NCBI RefSeq assembly: GCF_029892045.1
Contig: NZ_CP120368.1
Span: 680,001 to 744,000, forward strand
Length of the DNA stretch: 64,000 nucleotides
Source: Sinorhizobium numidicum
GTDB lineage: Bacteria; Pseudomonadota; Alphaproteobacteria; Rhizobiales; Rhizobiaceae
Direction: 5' to 3'
Position numbers and translations under genes: made by a program. The notes under the pieces are model-generated. The model saw only the letters and a program-made list of their open reading frames with translations, did no database searches and was not told the DNA's origin. Shown piece after piece: positions 1 through 9,050 of the stretch (the stretch's first letter is position 1; every line of letters starts with the position of its first letter).

Positions 1-253
1 AAATCAGCCCGACGGCGTCGGTCGCCGTTTCCAGGCGCCAGGCCTCCGGTTGTTCGAATACGTCCTTCAGCGCCTCGGCGATGCTGGCCGCGCCGTCCGC
101 AAGAAAGAACACAACGAAGATATAAATCGCTAATGTCGAGGCGAAGATCGTCACTTCGCGGGAGAAAGGGACATTACCCTTGTCGGCCGCGTCGGATAGC
201 TTCTTCTCCGACGGCGCCTCGGTTTTGCTGTCCTTATCCTGATCTTCCGACAT
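1..253 (-). CDS. flhB: Flagellar export gate protein FlhB, N-terminal part
   Basis: FlhB is the inner-membrane component of the flagellar type III export gate that switches substrate specificity from rod/hook to filament. Only the first 84 codons lie in the window; the gene runs off the left edge. The start is the ATG at 253. The N-terminus carries the family pattern of an acidic/basic leader with [11 protein letters not shown] and a PFSREVT stretch, followed by a first hydrophobic segment from about residue 34. It is the last visible gene of the leftward motA-fliM-fliN-fliG-flhB series, 167 bases after fliG, and I see no promoter-like element in that gap. The autocleavage NPTH region is outside the window, so identity rests on the N-terminus and context. 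Confidence 0.9.
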   Translation of the reverse strand, partial: MSEDQDKDSKTEAPSEKKLSDAADKGNVPFSREVTIFASTLAIYIFVVFFLADGAASIAEALKDVFEQPEAWRLETATDAVGLI

Positions 254-420
254 GAAACGGGAAAACTCCCCAGCCTGTGGCAATCGAGCGCGGGGCGATC
301 AGGCGACCTGACGCGCGCTCTGCTTCTGTGGTGAACCCGGGCGGGCTCGCGCGCAAGGGCCGGGGGCCGGCAACGCAGCCGGTTCAACAGAAATTAGATG
401 CTCATTGAGCAACGAAAGCT

Positions 421-1452
421 TCAGGCGGCTTCCGCTTCCTTGTCCTTGAGCTCCAGCTGGCCGCTTGCGGCAAGCCGGATAGCTTCCTGGGTAATCGACC
501 GTCTTGCGATCGCGATGTCGCGCGGGTTGATTCCGGCGTCGCCAACCGCGAGGTCCGATTCGATCATGCGCCGCTGGCGGGCGCCGATCGAGGCAAGGAT
601 CGATTCGCGCAGTTCCGGGGCCGAGCCCCTGAGAGCCATCGTGATGACATCCGTGGACACGTCGTTGAACAGTTGCACGCGGCTTCTTTGCGGCATGAAG
701 AGAATGTCGTCGAACAGGAAGATCTTCGGCCGGACTTTCTTGACCGAATCGGTGCTGATCGTTTGGAGGGAGGCAAGCAGCGTGTCCACCTGTCCCTTTT
801 CGAGTTCGTTCATCACTTCCGCGATCTTGGCCGGTCCGGGCGAATTGCGCTCCGCTTCCATGTCGCCGATCATCTGCATCACCCGCGCTTCGATGATGCC
901 GGCCGCCTTCGGGCTGACATTCTTCATGTTGACCGCACGATTGAGAATGTCCGGCCGCTGCCTTTCCGATAGCTGCAGCAGCACCTTGGCGCCGAAACTG
1001 GACGGCATCATCGACAGGACATAGGCGATGGTCTGCGGATGCTCCCTGGCGAGCGACTGGGCGACCGCGACGGGATCGCAGTCCTGCAGCCGATCCCAGA
1101 TGCTCGCTTCGTAGGACTGGAAGGTGGCGCGGCGGCCGAGAAGGCCGTCGACTTCATCCGGGGTCAGGCCTTCTTCGAGAATACTCTCGATCGCCTTGGC
1201 GTTGTCCATCAGACCCGCGCCCTCGGTGAAAAGATCCTCGAACTCGTTGACGAGGGCCTCGAGCTCGTGGGGAGGAATCGCGCGTAGTGATTGCGCGGCT
1301 GCGATGATCGCCTGCAGCTCGCTCTGCGTGAAGAACTTCAACAGTTTCCCGGCCACTGACTTGCCCATGGCGAGCAGCACGGCTGCGGCCTTGTCCGTCT
1401 GGCTCAGCGGTCGTGCCAGCGCTTGTGCCTCGAAACTTTCGAAATCCATCAT
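421..1452 (-). CDS. fliG: Flagellar motor switch protein FliG
   Basis: FliG is the C-ring protein that couples torque from the stator to the rotor and binds FliF and FliM. The 343-residue product has the expected three armadillo-like parts: an N-terminal FliF-binding domain (about 15-115), a middle domain with the conserved EHPQ motif at residues 137-140, and a C-terminal torque domain (about 245-343). The charged helix of the C-terminal domain is visible as acidic and arginine residues around the stretch GSAPELRESILASI. Two adjacent ATGs (1452 and 1449) are possible starts; a GAGGA box eight bases upstream favours 1452. It lies 28 bases downstream of fliN in the leftward C-ring operon. Confidence 0.97.
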   Translation of the reverse strand: MMDFESFEAQALARPLSQTDKAAAVLLAMGKSVAGKLLKFFTQSELQAIIAAAQSLRAIPPHELEALVNEFEDLFTEGAGLMDNAKAIESILEEGLTPDEVDGLLGRRATFQSYEASIWDRLQDCDPVAVAQSLAREHPQTIAYVLSMMPSSFGAKVLLQLSERQRPDILNRAVNMKNVSPKAAGIIEARVMQMIGDMEAERNSPGPAKIAEVMNELEKGQVDTLLASLQTISTDSVKKVRPKIFLFDDILFMPQRSRVQLFNDVSTDVITMALRGSAPELRESILASIGARQRRMIESDLAVGDAGINPRDIAIARRSITQEAIRLAASGQLELKDKEAEAA

Positions 1453-1480
1453 GGATCCATTCCTCGCCCAATCATCGGGC

Positions 1481-2116
1481 CTATGACTTCTTGCCGCCCT
1501 TGATCTCGATGAGCTTGACGCCGAACCGGGTCACATCGCCCTCGAGAACTGTAATTTCGCCGCGGCCGATAATTCGGCCGTTGACCATGATTTCCACCGG
1601 CTCGCCAACCTTGCGGTCGAGCGCGATGGTTGCGCCTTCGCTCAGCCCCATCAGACCAGAAACCTGCATACGGCTGGTGCCGAGCACGATCTGGACATCG
1701 ATCGGGATGTCCATGATCAGGTCCATGTTGGCCGTCATGCCGCTTCCTGGAGCGATTTCGGCGGCCGTGTCCGCCACGGCAAAGTCGCCGCCGCCAAAGC
1801 CTGCGTCCGTGCCACCGACCAGGCCAGCGTCGGCGAAATCACCGCCGAAGCCGCTCGCGCCGATGTCGCCGAATGCGTTTGCGCTGTCTGCCGCACCGAA
1901 ATCACTGCCGAAATCGGCAGTCTGATCCAGGGGGTCGGTAGCTGCGAAATCCGCTCCGAAATCCGCCGGTCCGTTATCCTTCTTGAGAACGCCGCGCAGA
2001 TCGTCGATCGCCTGGTCGAGCTCGTTGTCCTCCGCGAATGCGGCCGGTTCTGCGATGGGTGCTGCTTTCTTGGGTGCCATGTGCGGATTATTCCAGTTGA
2101 AGCTTGCCTCAGGCAT
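1481..2116 (-). CDS. fliN: Flagellar motor switch protein FliN with long low-complexity N-terminus
   Basis: FliN forms the base of the C-ring with FliM and binds export-ATPase regulators. The C-terminal 80 residues (about 131-207) are the SpoA/FliN domain: [10 protein letters not shown], then [20 protein letters not shown] and a terminal basic tail. The N-terminal 125 residues are unusual for FliN (enteric FliN is about 137 residues in total): rich in Gly, Ala, Asp and Phe, with repeated DFG/GGDF units between residues 52 and 112. An alternative start at Met13 (ATG at 2080) would not remove this extension. It is 22 bases from fliM and 28 bases from fliG. Confidence 0.95.
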   Translation of the reverse strand: MPEASFNWNNPHMAPKKAAPIAEPAAFAEDNELDQAIDDLRGVLKKDNGPADFGADFAATDPLDQTADFGSDFGAADSANAFGDIGASGFGGDFADAGLVGGTDAGFGGGDFAVADTAAEIAPGSGMTANMDLIMDIPIDVQIVLGTSRMQVSGLMGLSEGATIALDRKVGEPVEIMVNGRIIGRGEITVLEGDVTRFGVKLIEIKGGKKS

Positions 2117-2138
2117 TCTGCCGAACGAGGGCGGCTGT

Positions 2139-3086
2139 TTAGCTCATGATGTGGCGAAGAATGTCCTGCTCGGAACCGTGTGTATCCTTGATCCTGACCG
2201 TGTATTTCGATCCCGATCGGCCGAACTCGCAGAGATAGAGATCGCGGCCGTTGGCGTTAACCTCGACGCGCACGTCCTGGCCGTCGTGGAACGGGATCAC
2301 GTCTCCTGGCTGCAGGCGGCTGATCGTGTTCAGCGTCAGACTTTCCAGACGAACTCGCGCCTCCAGCATCACGGCCGAGCGGCGAACCTGCTCCTCGAGC
2401 TGTTCGGTCCATTCCGTCTTTAGATGATGAGCCTGGCCCGCGCCCTTGGGAAAGACGATCTCGGTCTTTAGGAGGGCGCTTTGAGGCACGATAAGCGAGA
2501 AGGTGGAGAGCACCGGCCCAAGACCTATCGTCATATCGATGGACGCTGCGTAGACGTCCTCGATCGCGGCATCGGGCCTGAGGCGCTCGGCGCTATTGTG
2601 CGGGCGGCCGACCACCGGCTCGAATCCGCCCGCCGCGTTCACCGCCGTGCGCAAAACCTCGGCAATCTTGTCGAAAATCGGCACAGCCACGTCGATCTCG
2701 ATTTCAGACAGCGCCCTTGGCTGCGGTTCCTCGATGCTCGTCGGCTCCGCCCCGAGCAGAGCTTCGACGAGAGTGATCAACACAGGGCTGTCGCAGCCGA
2801 TCTGAAAATCCGCGCACCAGTTGCGCAAAGAAACGTCGCTGAGCAGAACCCCGTCCCCGAGGGCCGCGATCAGATTGTTCCTGAGTCCAGTCCTGAAGCC
2901 GGCATAGCCGATCGCGATATCATGCCCGATTTCGGCCCTGAGGATATCCGGAAGGAACTCGCTGAACACCTGACCGAACTCGAGGGCCGTGCGGCCGATG
3001 GTCTTGTCGTCGCCGAGCGCGCCGATCATGCGCGCAAGCAACCTCTTGTCGAATGCATGTACGTTCGATGCGGTGCTCGGATTCAT
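2139..3086 (-). CDS. fliM: Flagellar motor switch protein FliM
   Basis: FliM is the C-ring component that receives phospho-CheY and links FliG to FliN. The 315-residue sequence shows the CheC-like middle domain with [14 protein letters not shown] and a C-terminal SpoA-type domain with [20 protein letters not shown], which is the usual FliM/FliN signature. The N-terminal CheY-binding peptide of enteric FliM is not obvious, as is common for rhizobial FliM. The start ATG at 3086 is four bases past the motA stop, so motA and fliM are translationally coupled in this leftward operon. Confidence 0.93.
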   Translation of the reverse strand: MNPSTASNVHAFDKRLLARMIGALGDDKTIGRTALEFGQVFSEFLPDILRAEIGHDIAIGYAGFRTGLRNNLIAALGDGVLLSDVSLRNWCADFQIGCDSPVLITLVEALLGAEPTSIEEPQPRALSEIEIDVAVPIFDKIAEVLRTAVNAAGGFEPVVGRPHNSAERLRPDAAIEDVYAASIDMTIGLGPVLSTFSLIVPQSALLKTEIVFPKGAGQAHHLKTEWTEQLEEQVRRSAVMLEARVRLESLTLNTISRLQPGDVIPFHDGQDVRVEVNANGRDLYLCEFGRSGSKYTVRIKDTHGSEQDILRHIMS

Positions 3087-3090
3087 GGTG

Positions 3091-3969
3091 TTAAGCCGCC
3101 TTGCTTTCGCTGCCGCCGCGCGGGTTCATCATTTCCTGCTCGACCGCGTCGATGGACGGGCGTTCATAGGCGGAAATCGTCTTGCGGCCATATTCGAGCG
3201 CGACCTGCGGAACCGAGCCGTTCATGTAGGCGAGCAGGGTCTGCTTGACGATGACATAGAGCCGGTTCTGCTTCTCGCGGACGGACTTGATGTTGGCCAC
3301 CAGCGGGGCAACGACCGAATAGGAGAGGAATACGCCGAGCAGCGTTCCGACGAGTGCGGCAGCGATCTTTGCGCCCAGCACCTCCGGCGCCTCGTTAATC
3401 GCCCCCATCGCCTTAATGACACCCAGGACCGCGGCGACGATGCCGATTGCCGGCAGAGCGTCGGCCATAGTTGTCAGCGAATGATAGCACTTCATCTTAT
3501 CGTGCGTGATTGTCTGGATCTCCTCGTCCATCAGCGCCTCGATCTCGTGCGAGCGGGCATTGCCGATGATGATCAGCCGCACATAGTCGCAGATGAAGGC
3601 TGTCAGCTCCCTGTTCTGTAGAACGGTGGGTGCGGATTGGAAGATGGGGGATTCTTCCGGGTTGTCGATATGGCTTTCGATCTCATTGCGCGATTTGGTC
3701 CTCAGATCGCGCATCAGGCTGTAGAGGACACCGAGTGTGTCGAGGTAGTGACGCTCTTTCGGCACCTTATGCCTGAAGGCCTCTCCGAGCGCTTTGCCGG
3801 TATCTTTGACCACCTTCATGGAGTTGGCCATGATGAAACCGCCGATGCCAGCACCGCCGATGATCATCAGCTCGAAGGGCTGATTCAGGACTTCCATATG
3901 GCCGCCCATCGCCAGGTACCCGCCGAGGATACAGCCGAAAGTCACAAGAAGCCCGATGATGATGTTCAT
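3091..3969 (-). CDS. motA: Flagellar stator protein MotA
   Basis: MotA is the proton-channel stator subunit that partners MotB. The open frame extends further upstream, but the start is placed at the ATG at 3969, giving [18 protein letters not shown] and 292 residues, the usual length for rhizobial MotA. Upstream codons overlap the promoter region. Four membrane segments are visible: residues about 2-20, 28-50, 170-190 and 200-225. The latter two contain the [13 protein letters not shown] and [15 protein letters not shown] motifs of TM3 and TM4. A cytoplasmic loop with the charged [11 protein letters not shown] stretch lies between. It is the first gene of the leftward motA-fliM-fliN-fliG-flhB series and has its own promoter-like box at 4009-4031. 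Confidence 0.96.
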   Translation of the reverse strand: MNIIIGLLVTFGCILGGYLAMGGHMEVLNQPFELMIIGGAGIGGFIMANSMKVVKDTGKALGEAFRHKVPKERHYLDTLGVLYSLMRDLRTKSRNEIESHIDNPEESPIFQSAPTVLQNRELTAFICDYVRLIIIGNARSHEIEALMDEEIQTITHDKMKCYHSLTTMADALPAIGIVAAVLGVIKAMGAINEAPEVLGAKIAAALVGTLLGVFLSYSVVAPLVANIKSVREKQNRLYVIVKQTLLAYMNGSVPQVALEYGRKTISAYERPSIDAVEQEMMNPRGGSESKAA

Positions 3970-4008
3970 TGTCGATACCTGTCGCCATCCTGATTTTCCC
4001 TCTGTGGA

Positions 4009-4031
4009 ATAGGGTTTCATCCTTGCGTGAG
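4009..4031 (-). promoter_or_regulatory. Flagellar operon box, motA direction
   Basis: On the minus strand the sequence reads CTCACGCAAG, ten bases, TAT. It fits the 23-base pattern YYC[GA]C[GA]CAAG-N10-YA[GT] found before five other flagellar operons in this window. It ends 40 bases before the motA start. The spacing looks like a -35/-10 pair or an activator site overlapping a promoter. Assignment to the regulator Rem is inference. Confidence 0.6.
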
Positions 4032-4073
4032 GCTGGCCGTCGAAGCCAGTCGGAAACCGGCACGCGAGACAGG

Positions 4074-4096
4074 TTCGCGCAAGCCAGTCAGGTCAG
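4074..4096 (+). promoter_or_regulatory. Flagellar operon box, DUF1217-flgF-fliI direction
   Basis: TTCGCGCAAG, ten bases, CAG. It is back to back with the motA box, 42 bases away on the opposite strand. The 16-base stretch GACAGGTTCGCGCAAG around it differs by one base from the copy before flgE. It ends 54 bases before the GTG start of the DUF1217 gene, which argues against the longer open frame beginning at 4027. Confidence 0.6.
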
Positions 4097-4149
4097 GATT
4101 TGCGAAGGTCGGGCCAAGTCGCGCCGGCCCAATCCAGGACGAACCGATC

Positions 4150-4929
4150 GTGACCACGACCTACACGAGCTACAAGCTGATCACCGCCGATCTGACGAAG
4201 TCGCTGCAACGCGTCTCCGAGCAGCCGGACGTCGCCCGGGAAACCGAATACTATCTATCGAAAATCGGCAGCATCAAAACGATCGACGAATTCTTCGCCG
4301 ACAGCCGACTCTACGATTACGCGATGAAGGCGCACGGCCTCGAAGACATGGCCTATGCCAAGGCCTTCATGCGCAAGGTGCTTTCCGAAGGCATAGACAG
4401 TGACGATGCTTTCGCCAACAAGCTTGCGGATGGTCGTTACAAGGAATTGGTCGAGTCTCTGAACTTCGCTCGTAACGGCGAGGCGGCAACGTCGTTCGAT
4501 CGCGCCCAGAAAGGCGTAGCCGACAGATACGCTCGACAGACACTGGAGCAGAACGCCGGCGACGAAAATGCCGGCGTGCGGCTGGCGCTCTATTTCTCGC
4601 GCATGGCGCCGACGATCGACAGCGGTTATGCGATCATCGCCGACGAGGCTCTGGCGCAGGTGGTTCGAACCGCTCTGCAATTGCCGGAGGAATTCGCAGC
4701 GACCGAGGTCGACCGGCAGGCCGAAGCCTATGAGGCGGCGGTCGATCTCAAGGACTTTCAGGATCCCGAGAAGGTCGCGGCCTTCCTCGATCGCTTCACC
4801 GCCCTTTGGGAAGTGAACAACTCCACGGGCAGCTACGATCCGCTCGCCGTTTTCGGTTCATCGAGCGGCTACGGAATCTCCTCCGACCTGCTTCTGTCCA
4901 TCAACAGCTTGAAACTCGGGGGACGCTGA
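4150..4929 (+). CDS. DUF1217-type flagellar-cluster protein of unknown function
   Basis: The 259-residue soluble protein begins VTTTYTSYKLITADLTKSL and continues with a helical pattern typical of the alphaproteobacterial DUF1217 family, which often occurs in flagellar clusters. No catalytic motif, signal peptide or membrane segment is visible. The start is set at GTG 4150, preceded by AGGA and downstream of the promoter-like box at 4074-4096; the open frame itself could extend back to 4027. Its stop is one base before the TTG start of flgF, so the two are coupled. Being the first gene of a rod/export operon suggests an assembly or export role, but none can be assigned from the sequence. Confidence 0.75.
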   Translation: MTTTYTSYKLITADLTKSLQRVSEQPDVARETEYYLSKIGSIKTIDEFFADSRLYDYAMKAHGLEDMAYAKAFMRKVLSEGIDSDDAFANKLADGRYKELVESLNFARNGEAATSFDRAQKGVADRYARQTLEQNAGDENAGVRLALYFSRMAPTIDSGYAIIADEALAQVVRTALQLPEEFAATEVDRQAEAYEAAVDLKDFQDPEKVAAFLDRFTALWEVNNSTGSYDPLAVFGSSSGYGISSDLLLSINSLKLGGR

Positions 4930-4930
4930 C

Positions 4931-5653
4931 TTGCAGACCGGTCTCTATGTGGCGATTTCGTCCCAGATGGCGCTTGAGAAGCGCTTGAACACGCTTGCCG
5001 ACAATATCGCGAATTCCAACACAGTCGGCTTCCGCGCCTCCGAGGTGAAGTTCAACCAGATGCTCGGTGATACCAAGCCGACCAAAGTTTCCTACGTTTC
5101 TGAAGGCGAGGAATACATCAGCACCAACAATGGCGCGCTTGCGCGTACCGGCTCTGCGCTCGATTTTGCCGTCAAAGGCGATGCCTGGTTCTCGATCGAA
5201 ACGCCTGGCGGGCTGGCGCTGACCCGCGACGGCCGCTTCACACTGACGGAGACCGGTGAACTTGTGACCATCAGAGGCTATCCCGTGCTCGACGCCGGCG
5301 GCGCGCCGATCCAGCTCAACGGCGGAGCGGGCGAGATCACCGTCGGCGCCAATGGCGCCATCCATCAGAACGGTGTCCAGATCGCTCTGCTCGGCCTCTA
5401 CGAGGCGGATTTCAGCAAGGGGTTCATGCGCTACGACAACAGCGCCGTGATGCCGACCGTCCAGCCGGAGCCTGTCGTCGACCGCTTCGACGTCGGTGTG
5501 ATGCAAGGATTCCTGGAGGAATCAAACGTCAACGCCATTCAGGAAATGTCGCAGTTGATCATGGTCACCCGCGCCTTCGACAATATCACCGCCCTGATGC
5601 GCGACAGCGAAGGATCGCTCGACGAAGCGATCAAGACGCTCGGCGGCAGCTAA
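4931..5653 (+). CDS. flgF: Flagellar basal-body proximal rod protein FlgF
   Basis: FlgF is a proximal-rod axial protein exported by the flagellar type III system. The 240-residue product has the rod/hook N-terminal signature (LADNIANSNTVGFRASEV, residues about 20-38) and the C-terminal axial helix with FLEESNVNAIQEMSQLIMVTRAFD. The start codon is TTG at 4931. No ATG gives the required N-terminal helix, and a GGGGGA box sits upstream, overlapping the end of the DUF1217 gene. It is distinguished from FlgG by its length and weaker match to the FlgG core. It lies between the DUF1217 gene and fliI in a four-gene operon. Confidence 0.92.
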   Translation: MQTGLYVAISSQMALEKRLNTLADNIANSNTVGFRASEVKFNQMLGDTKPTKVSYVSEGEEYISTNNGALARTGSALDFAVKGDAWFSIETPGGLALTRDGRFTLTETGELVTIRGYPVLDAGGAPIQLNGGAGEITVGANGAIHQNGVQIALLGLYEADFSKGFMRYDNSAVMPTVQPEPVVDRFDVGVMQGFLEESNVNAIQEMSQLIMVTRAFDNITALMRDSEGSLDEAIKTLGGS

Positions 5654-5729
5654 CGGCCGACAAGTGTGAAGCGGCTTTCGGCCCCGCATCGCCGCCATTT
5701 CACGACAGTCGATCCCGACGGAAATCTGT

Positions 5730-7133
5730 ATGGAAGACCAAAGCTCCGAGATCATCGCAACTTCGACGTCGCTGGCGGCACTCGCCGGGCTCATCGAGCG
5801 TTACGCCAATCCCGAGTTTTCGATCGCGCCGGGCGGCCACGTCCAGACGATCTCGCCCGGACATTACACCGTCAGCGGTCTCTCGCGCCATGTTCGGCTT
5901 GGCGACTTTGTCGCACACAAGAGCGCGACCGGGACCCATCTCGGCGAAGTCGTGCGTGTCGAGCCCGAGCGGGTCGTCGTGTGCCCGATCGAACCGGGTG
6001 ATCCGATCGGCATTCATGATGTTGTCATTCGCAAGGGGGCCTTCCGCGTAGCACCCACGGATGGCTGGTGCGGGCGCACGATCAATGCCCTGGCGGAGCC
6101 GATCGACGGTCTCGGGCCCTTGCTGCAGGGCGACATCCGCCGGTCGATCTCCAATACCGCGCCGCCGTCCATGACCCGCAAGCGCGTTGAACAAGGTTTC
6201 CGAACCGGCGTGCGCGCCATCGACATTTTCTCGCCGCTCTGCCTCGGGCAGCGGCTCGGCATCTTCGCCGGTTCCGGCGTTGGCAAGTCGACGCTTCTCT
6301 CCATGCTGGCGCGCGCCGATGCCTTCGACAAGGTCGTGATTGCGCTCGTCGGCGAGCGCGGCCGCGAAGTCCGCGAATTCATCGAGGACACGCTCGGCGA
6401 TAATCTCTCCAAGTCCGTTGCCGTCGTCGCCACCAGCGATGAGAGCCCCATGCTCAGAAAAATGGCGCCGCTGACAGCGGTCACGATCGCCGAACACTAC
6501 CGCGACAAGGGCGACAATGTCCTCTTGATCGTCGACAGCGTAACCCGCTTCGCCCATGCCATCCGGGAGGTCGCGACGGCGGCCGGCGAGCCGCCGATCG
6601 CGCGCGGCTATCCGGCCTCCGTCTTCACGGAATTGCCGCGCCTGCTCGAGCGCGCCGGCCCCGGCGCCGAGGGAACCGGAACGATCACTGCGATCATCTC
6701 GATCCTGGTTGATGGCGACAATCATAACGATCCGGTCGCCGATTCGGCGCGGGGCATCCTCGACGGGCACATCGTCCTCGACCGGAGCCTCGCCGAGGAA
6801 GGCCGCTATCCGCCGGTGAACCCGCTCGCCTCGATCTCTCGCCTGGCTAGAAAGGCGTGGACGCCGGATCAGGAAAAGCTGGTCGCCCGGCTGAAATCGT
6901 TGATCCATCGGTTTGAGGAAACCCGTGATCTCCGCCTGATCGGTGGTTATCGACCTGGGGGCGACGCAGATCTCGACATGGCGATCAAGCAGGTGCCGGT
7001 CATCTATGAGGTTCTCAAGCAGACACCCGGCGAGCGGGCTGCGTTCGACGCCTTCACCGATCTTGCCAGTGCGCTGAAGGCGGCCGCAATGGGAAATCAG
7101 CCCGGCGCCGCCGGCATGCGACCGAGGGGGTAA
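5730..7133 (+). CDS. fliI: Flagellum-specific export ATPase FliI
   Basis: FliI hydrolyses ATP at the base of the flagellar export apparatus and is a paralogue of F1-ATPase beta. The 467-residue protein has a beta-barrel N-terminal domain (to about residue 100), a Walker A motif GSGVGKST at residues 181-188, the GERGREVREF element, and a Walker B-like LLIVDSVTRFAHA. The C-terminal part carries the expected SISRLARKAW region. The ATG at 5730 gives full length. It is separated from flgF by 76 bases and is followed after two bases by the GTG of the next gene. Confidence 0.97.
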   Translation: MEDQSSEIIATSTSLAALAGLIERYANPEFSIAPGGHVQTISPGHYTVSGLSRHVRLGDFVAHKSATGTHLGEVVRVEPERVVVCPIEPGDPIGIHDVVIRKGAFRVAPTDGWCGRTINALAEPIDGLGPLLQGDIRRSISNTAPPSMTRKRVEQGFRTGVRAIDIFSPLCLGQRLGIFAGSGVGKSTLLSMLARADAFDKVVIALVGERGREVREFIEDTLGDNLSKSVAVVATSDESPMLRKMAPLTAVTIAEHYRDKGDNVLLIVDSVTRFAHAIREVATAAGEPPIARGYPASVFTELPRLLERAGPGAEGTGTITAIISILVDGDNHNDPVADSARGILDGHIVLDRSLAEEGRYPPVNPLASISRLARKAWTPDQEKLVARLKSLIHRFEETRDLRLIGGYRPGGDADLDMAIKQVPVIYEVLKQTPGERAAFDAFTDLASALKAAAMGNQPGAAGMRPRG

Positions 7134-7135
7134 GG

Positions 7136-7684
7136 GTGACCGACTACGACGCAGACGAAATCGTTCATCAGCGCCGGCAGGATGCCAAGATGCCGCTGAT
7201 CGACAAGGTCCTTGGGACAATCGGTTTGGCGATGGCCGCTTTTGCGACCTTCTTTCCCTGGTACGCCTTCCTGCATCCGGAAAAATTCTCGATGCCTCTC
7301 CTTTGGCAGGGGACGACGCGCGACCTGCCGGAAGGCCCTGGCCGTGAGGTTCTATCGATTTCGCCGTTGGCAATGAAGGACATGGACGGCGAGACTGCCG
7401 CCGCGGTCGACCGCCTTACGACGGCGACGGTGCCCGGCATCGGAAATGAGTCGGCATCGGCGGCGGACGAGAAAGCCGATCTTGAGCAGCCCTTCCCTGA
7501 GCGATCCAACTTCCGGCTGATGCACGTCGCCAATGGCCGCGCGCTGATCGAGGACGCGAGCGGCATGTATATCGTCCGTGTCGGATCAGCCCTGCCGGAC
7601 AACAGCCGGTTAGCGACCTTCGAGGAGCGGAACGGCCGATGGGTGATGATCACCTCCAAAGGCGAGATCTACGAAACGAACTAG
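7136..7684 (+). CDS. Hypothetical single-pass membrane protein of the flagellar cluster
   Basis: This is a 182-residue protein whose function I do not recognise. A short cytoplasmic N-terminus with a basic/acidic mix is followed by one hydrophobic segment (about residues 25-46, LGTIGLAMAAFATFFPWYAF) and a long periplasmic tail. The last 60 residues (NFRLMHVANGRALIEDASGMYIVRVGSALPD...) look like a small beta-rich domain. The GTG start at 7136 is two bases after the fliI stop, with the GGGGG at the fliI end acting as ribosome binding site. Placement between fliI and flgB suggests a basal-body or export accessory role, but that is only context. Confidence 0.8.
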   Translation: MTDYDADEIVHQRRQDAKMPLIDKVLGTIGLAMAAFATFFPWYAFLHPEKFSMPLLWQGTTRDLPEGPGREVLSISPLAMKDMDGETAAAVDRLTTATVPGIGNESASAADEKADLEQPFPERSNFRLMHVANGRALIEDASGMYIVRVGSALPDNSRLATFEERNGRWVMITSKGEIYETN

Positions 7685-7695
7685 GCCGGCTGCTG

Positions 7696-7800
7696 CTGCA
7701 TAACTCTTTAAAACGCGCAGTGCTTTTAAGGACGAAATTATGCAGCACTCAAAGTGTCACAGCGACCTTTGCGCGTCTGAATAGACCCGCGGCGCCGTAG
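7696..7800 (+). repeat. RIME-type intergenic mosaic repeat, copy 1
   Basis: Two imperfect palindromes lie side by side. The left one runs from CTGCATAA to TTATGCAG around a CTTTAAAA...TTTTAAGG core. The right one runs from CACAGCG to CGCCGTAG around GCGCGTCTGAATAGACCCGC. The layout matches the RIME element of rhizobia. It sits between the fliI and flgB operons. Confidence 0.8.
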
Positions 7801-7848
7801 ACGCAGGAAAAACCGGATCGCTTCTTCCGTCCGGCGTTCTCGACAAGT

Positions 7849-7871
7849 CCCACGCAAGATTACCTGCCTAG
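7849..7871 (+). promoter_or_regulatory. Flagellar operon box before flgB
   Basis: CCCACGCAAG, ten bases, TAG. It matches the shared 23-base pattern and ends 28 bases before the flgB ATG, directly downstream of the RIME copy. It would drive the long flgB-to-fliP operon. Confidence 0.6.
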
Positions 7872-7898
7872 GTTCGTCATCATCAGCAGGAGCTCTTG

Positions 7899-8279
7899 AT
7901 GGAACCGATTCAGCTTTTCGAACTCGCGTCGCGCCAGGCCCAATGGTTGACGGTTCGCCAGAACGTCGTGGCCGGCAACATCGCCAATGCCAATACGCCT
8001 CATTACAAGGCGAAGGACGTTCAGCCCTTCGAGAGCGTGCTGCAGAACACGGGCGTCCAGATGGCCGCAACCCATCGTGCCCATTTCACCGAAGGTCCGG
8101 AAGCCGCGCACGTGACGGAGGTCAGCATGATCGATGACGTGCAGGTGCAGCAGTCCGGCAACAGCGTCGCGATCGAGCAGGAAATGATGAAGACCGGTGA
8201 GATCAAGCGCGATTACGAGCTCAATGCCGGGCTCGTGAAATCGTTTCACCGGATGATGCTCATGACGGTACGGAAGTAA
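7899..8279 (+). CDS. flgB: Flagellar basal-body rod protein FlgB
   Basis: FlgB is a proximal-rod subunit exported early in flagellar assembly. The 126-residue product has the rod N-terminal motif ([19 protein letters not shown], about residues 25-44) and a C-terminal helix with [18 protein letters not shown]. The ATG at 7899 is chosen over the TTG one codon earlier because AGGAG lies seven bases upstream. It starts the operon flgB-flgC-fliE-flgG-flgA-flgI-motE-flgH-fliL-fliP, and the gap to flgC is five bases. Confidence 0.95.
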   Translation: MEPIQLFELASRQAQWLTVRQNVVAGNIANANTPHYKAKDVQPFESVLQNTGVQMAATHRAHFTEGPEAAHVTEVSMIDDVQVQQSGNSVAIEQEMMKTGEIKRDYELNAGLVKSFHRMMLMTVRK

Positions 8280-8284
8280 GAACG

Positions 8285-8704
8285 ATGGATCCATTGACTT
8301 CGGCGCTCAAGGTCTCGGCCTCCGGTCTGCAGGCGGAATCGACCCGGCTGCGGATCGTTTCTGAAAATATTGCCAACGCTCGATCGACTGGCGATACGCC
8401 TGGTGCCGATCCGTATCGCCGCAAGACCATCAGCTTTGCGGCGGAGGTTGACCGCGCGAGCGGCGCATCGCTTGTCGAGATTCAGCGCCTCGGCACGGAC
8501 GATTCGAATTTCAACATCGAGTTCGATCCGGGCAACCCGGCTGCCGACGAGAAGGGCATGGTGAAGATGCCGAACATCAATGTGCTGATCGAAATGGCCG
8601 ACATGCGCGAGGCAAACCGCGCCTATGAGGCCAATCTGCAGACCATCAAGCAGTCTCGCGATCTCATTTCCCAGACAATCGACCTGTTGAGGGCTTCGCA
8701 ATAA
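8285..8704 (+). CDS. flgC: Flagellar basal-body rod protein FlgC
   Basis: FlgC is a proximal-rod subunit. The 139-residue length is typical. The N-terminus shows [27 protein letters not shown], and the C-terminus has [25 protein letters not shown], the rod C-terminal consensus. The last base of its TAA stop is the first base of the fliE ATG (TAATG), indicating coupled translation. Confidence 0.95.
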   Translation: MDPLTSALKVSASGLQAESTRLRIVSENIANARSTGDTPGADPYRRKTISFAAEVDRASGASLVEIQRLGTDDSNFNIEFDPGNPAADEKGMVKMPNINVLIEMADMREANRAYEANLQTIKQSRDLISQTIDLLRASQ

Positions 8705-9039
8705 TGATCGATGCAATTCAGTCTGTCGGCGCGTTTTCGGCCATGAAAGAGGTCGAGGGCACAAACCTCACCGCCTCGACCTCGCTCGCCATGCCGGTCG
8801 CTGGCGCTTCCGTACCCCAGTCGCAGAGTTTCGCCGAAGTGCTCGGCAACATGACGACGGACGCCATCCGTTCGATGAAGTCCGCTGAAGGGGCGTCGCT
8901 GCAGGCCGTCCGCGGCGAAGCCAATACCCGTGAGGTCATCGACGCGGTGATGAATGCGGAACAGTCGCTGCAGACCGCGATCGCCATTCGCGACAAGGTG
9001 GTGAGCGCCTATCTCGAAATCGCGCGCATGCAGATCTGA
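8704..9039 (+). CDS. fliE: Flagellar hook-basal body protein FliE
   Basis: FliE joins the MS ring to the proximal rod. The 111-residue protein has an Ala/Ser-rich N-terminal half and the family C-terminal helix with [32 protein letters not shown], in which the RDK...AY..I..M pattern is the FliE signature. The start overlaps the flgC stop by one base. It is followed 11 bases later by flgG. Confidence 0.94.
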   Translation: MIDAIQSVGAFSAMKEVEGTNLTASTSLAMPVAGASVPQSQSFAEVLGNMTTDAIRSMKSAEGASLQAVRGEANTREVIDAVMNAEQSLQTAIAIRDKVVSAYLEIARMQI

Positions 9040-9050
9040 AGGAACGAGAC

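Noticed and set aside
151..387. A 78-residue minus-strand frame between flhB and fliG
   Set aside because: It overlaps the flhB start in another frame, is Arg-rich, and has no ribosome site.
4027..4149. N-terminal extension of the DUF1217 gene
   Set aside because: It would place the start inside the divergent promoter region, and its sequence (many Arg/Ser/Pro) does not look like the family. GTG 4150 is preferred.
5700..7373. A 557-residue open frame on the minus strand
   Set aside because: Antisense to fliI, which is unambiguous. There is no ribosome site or recognisable domain.
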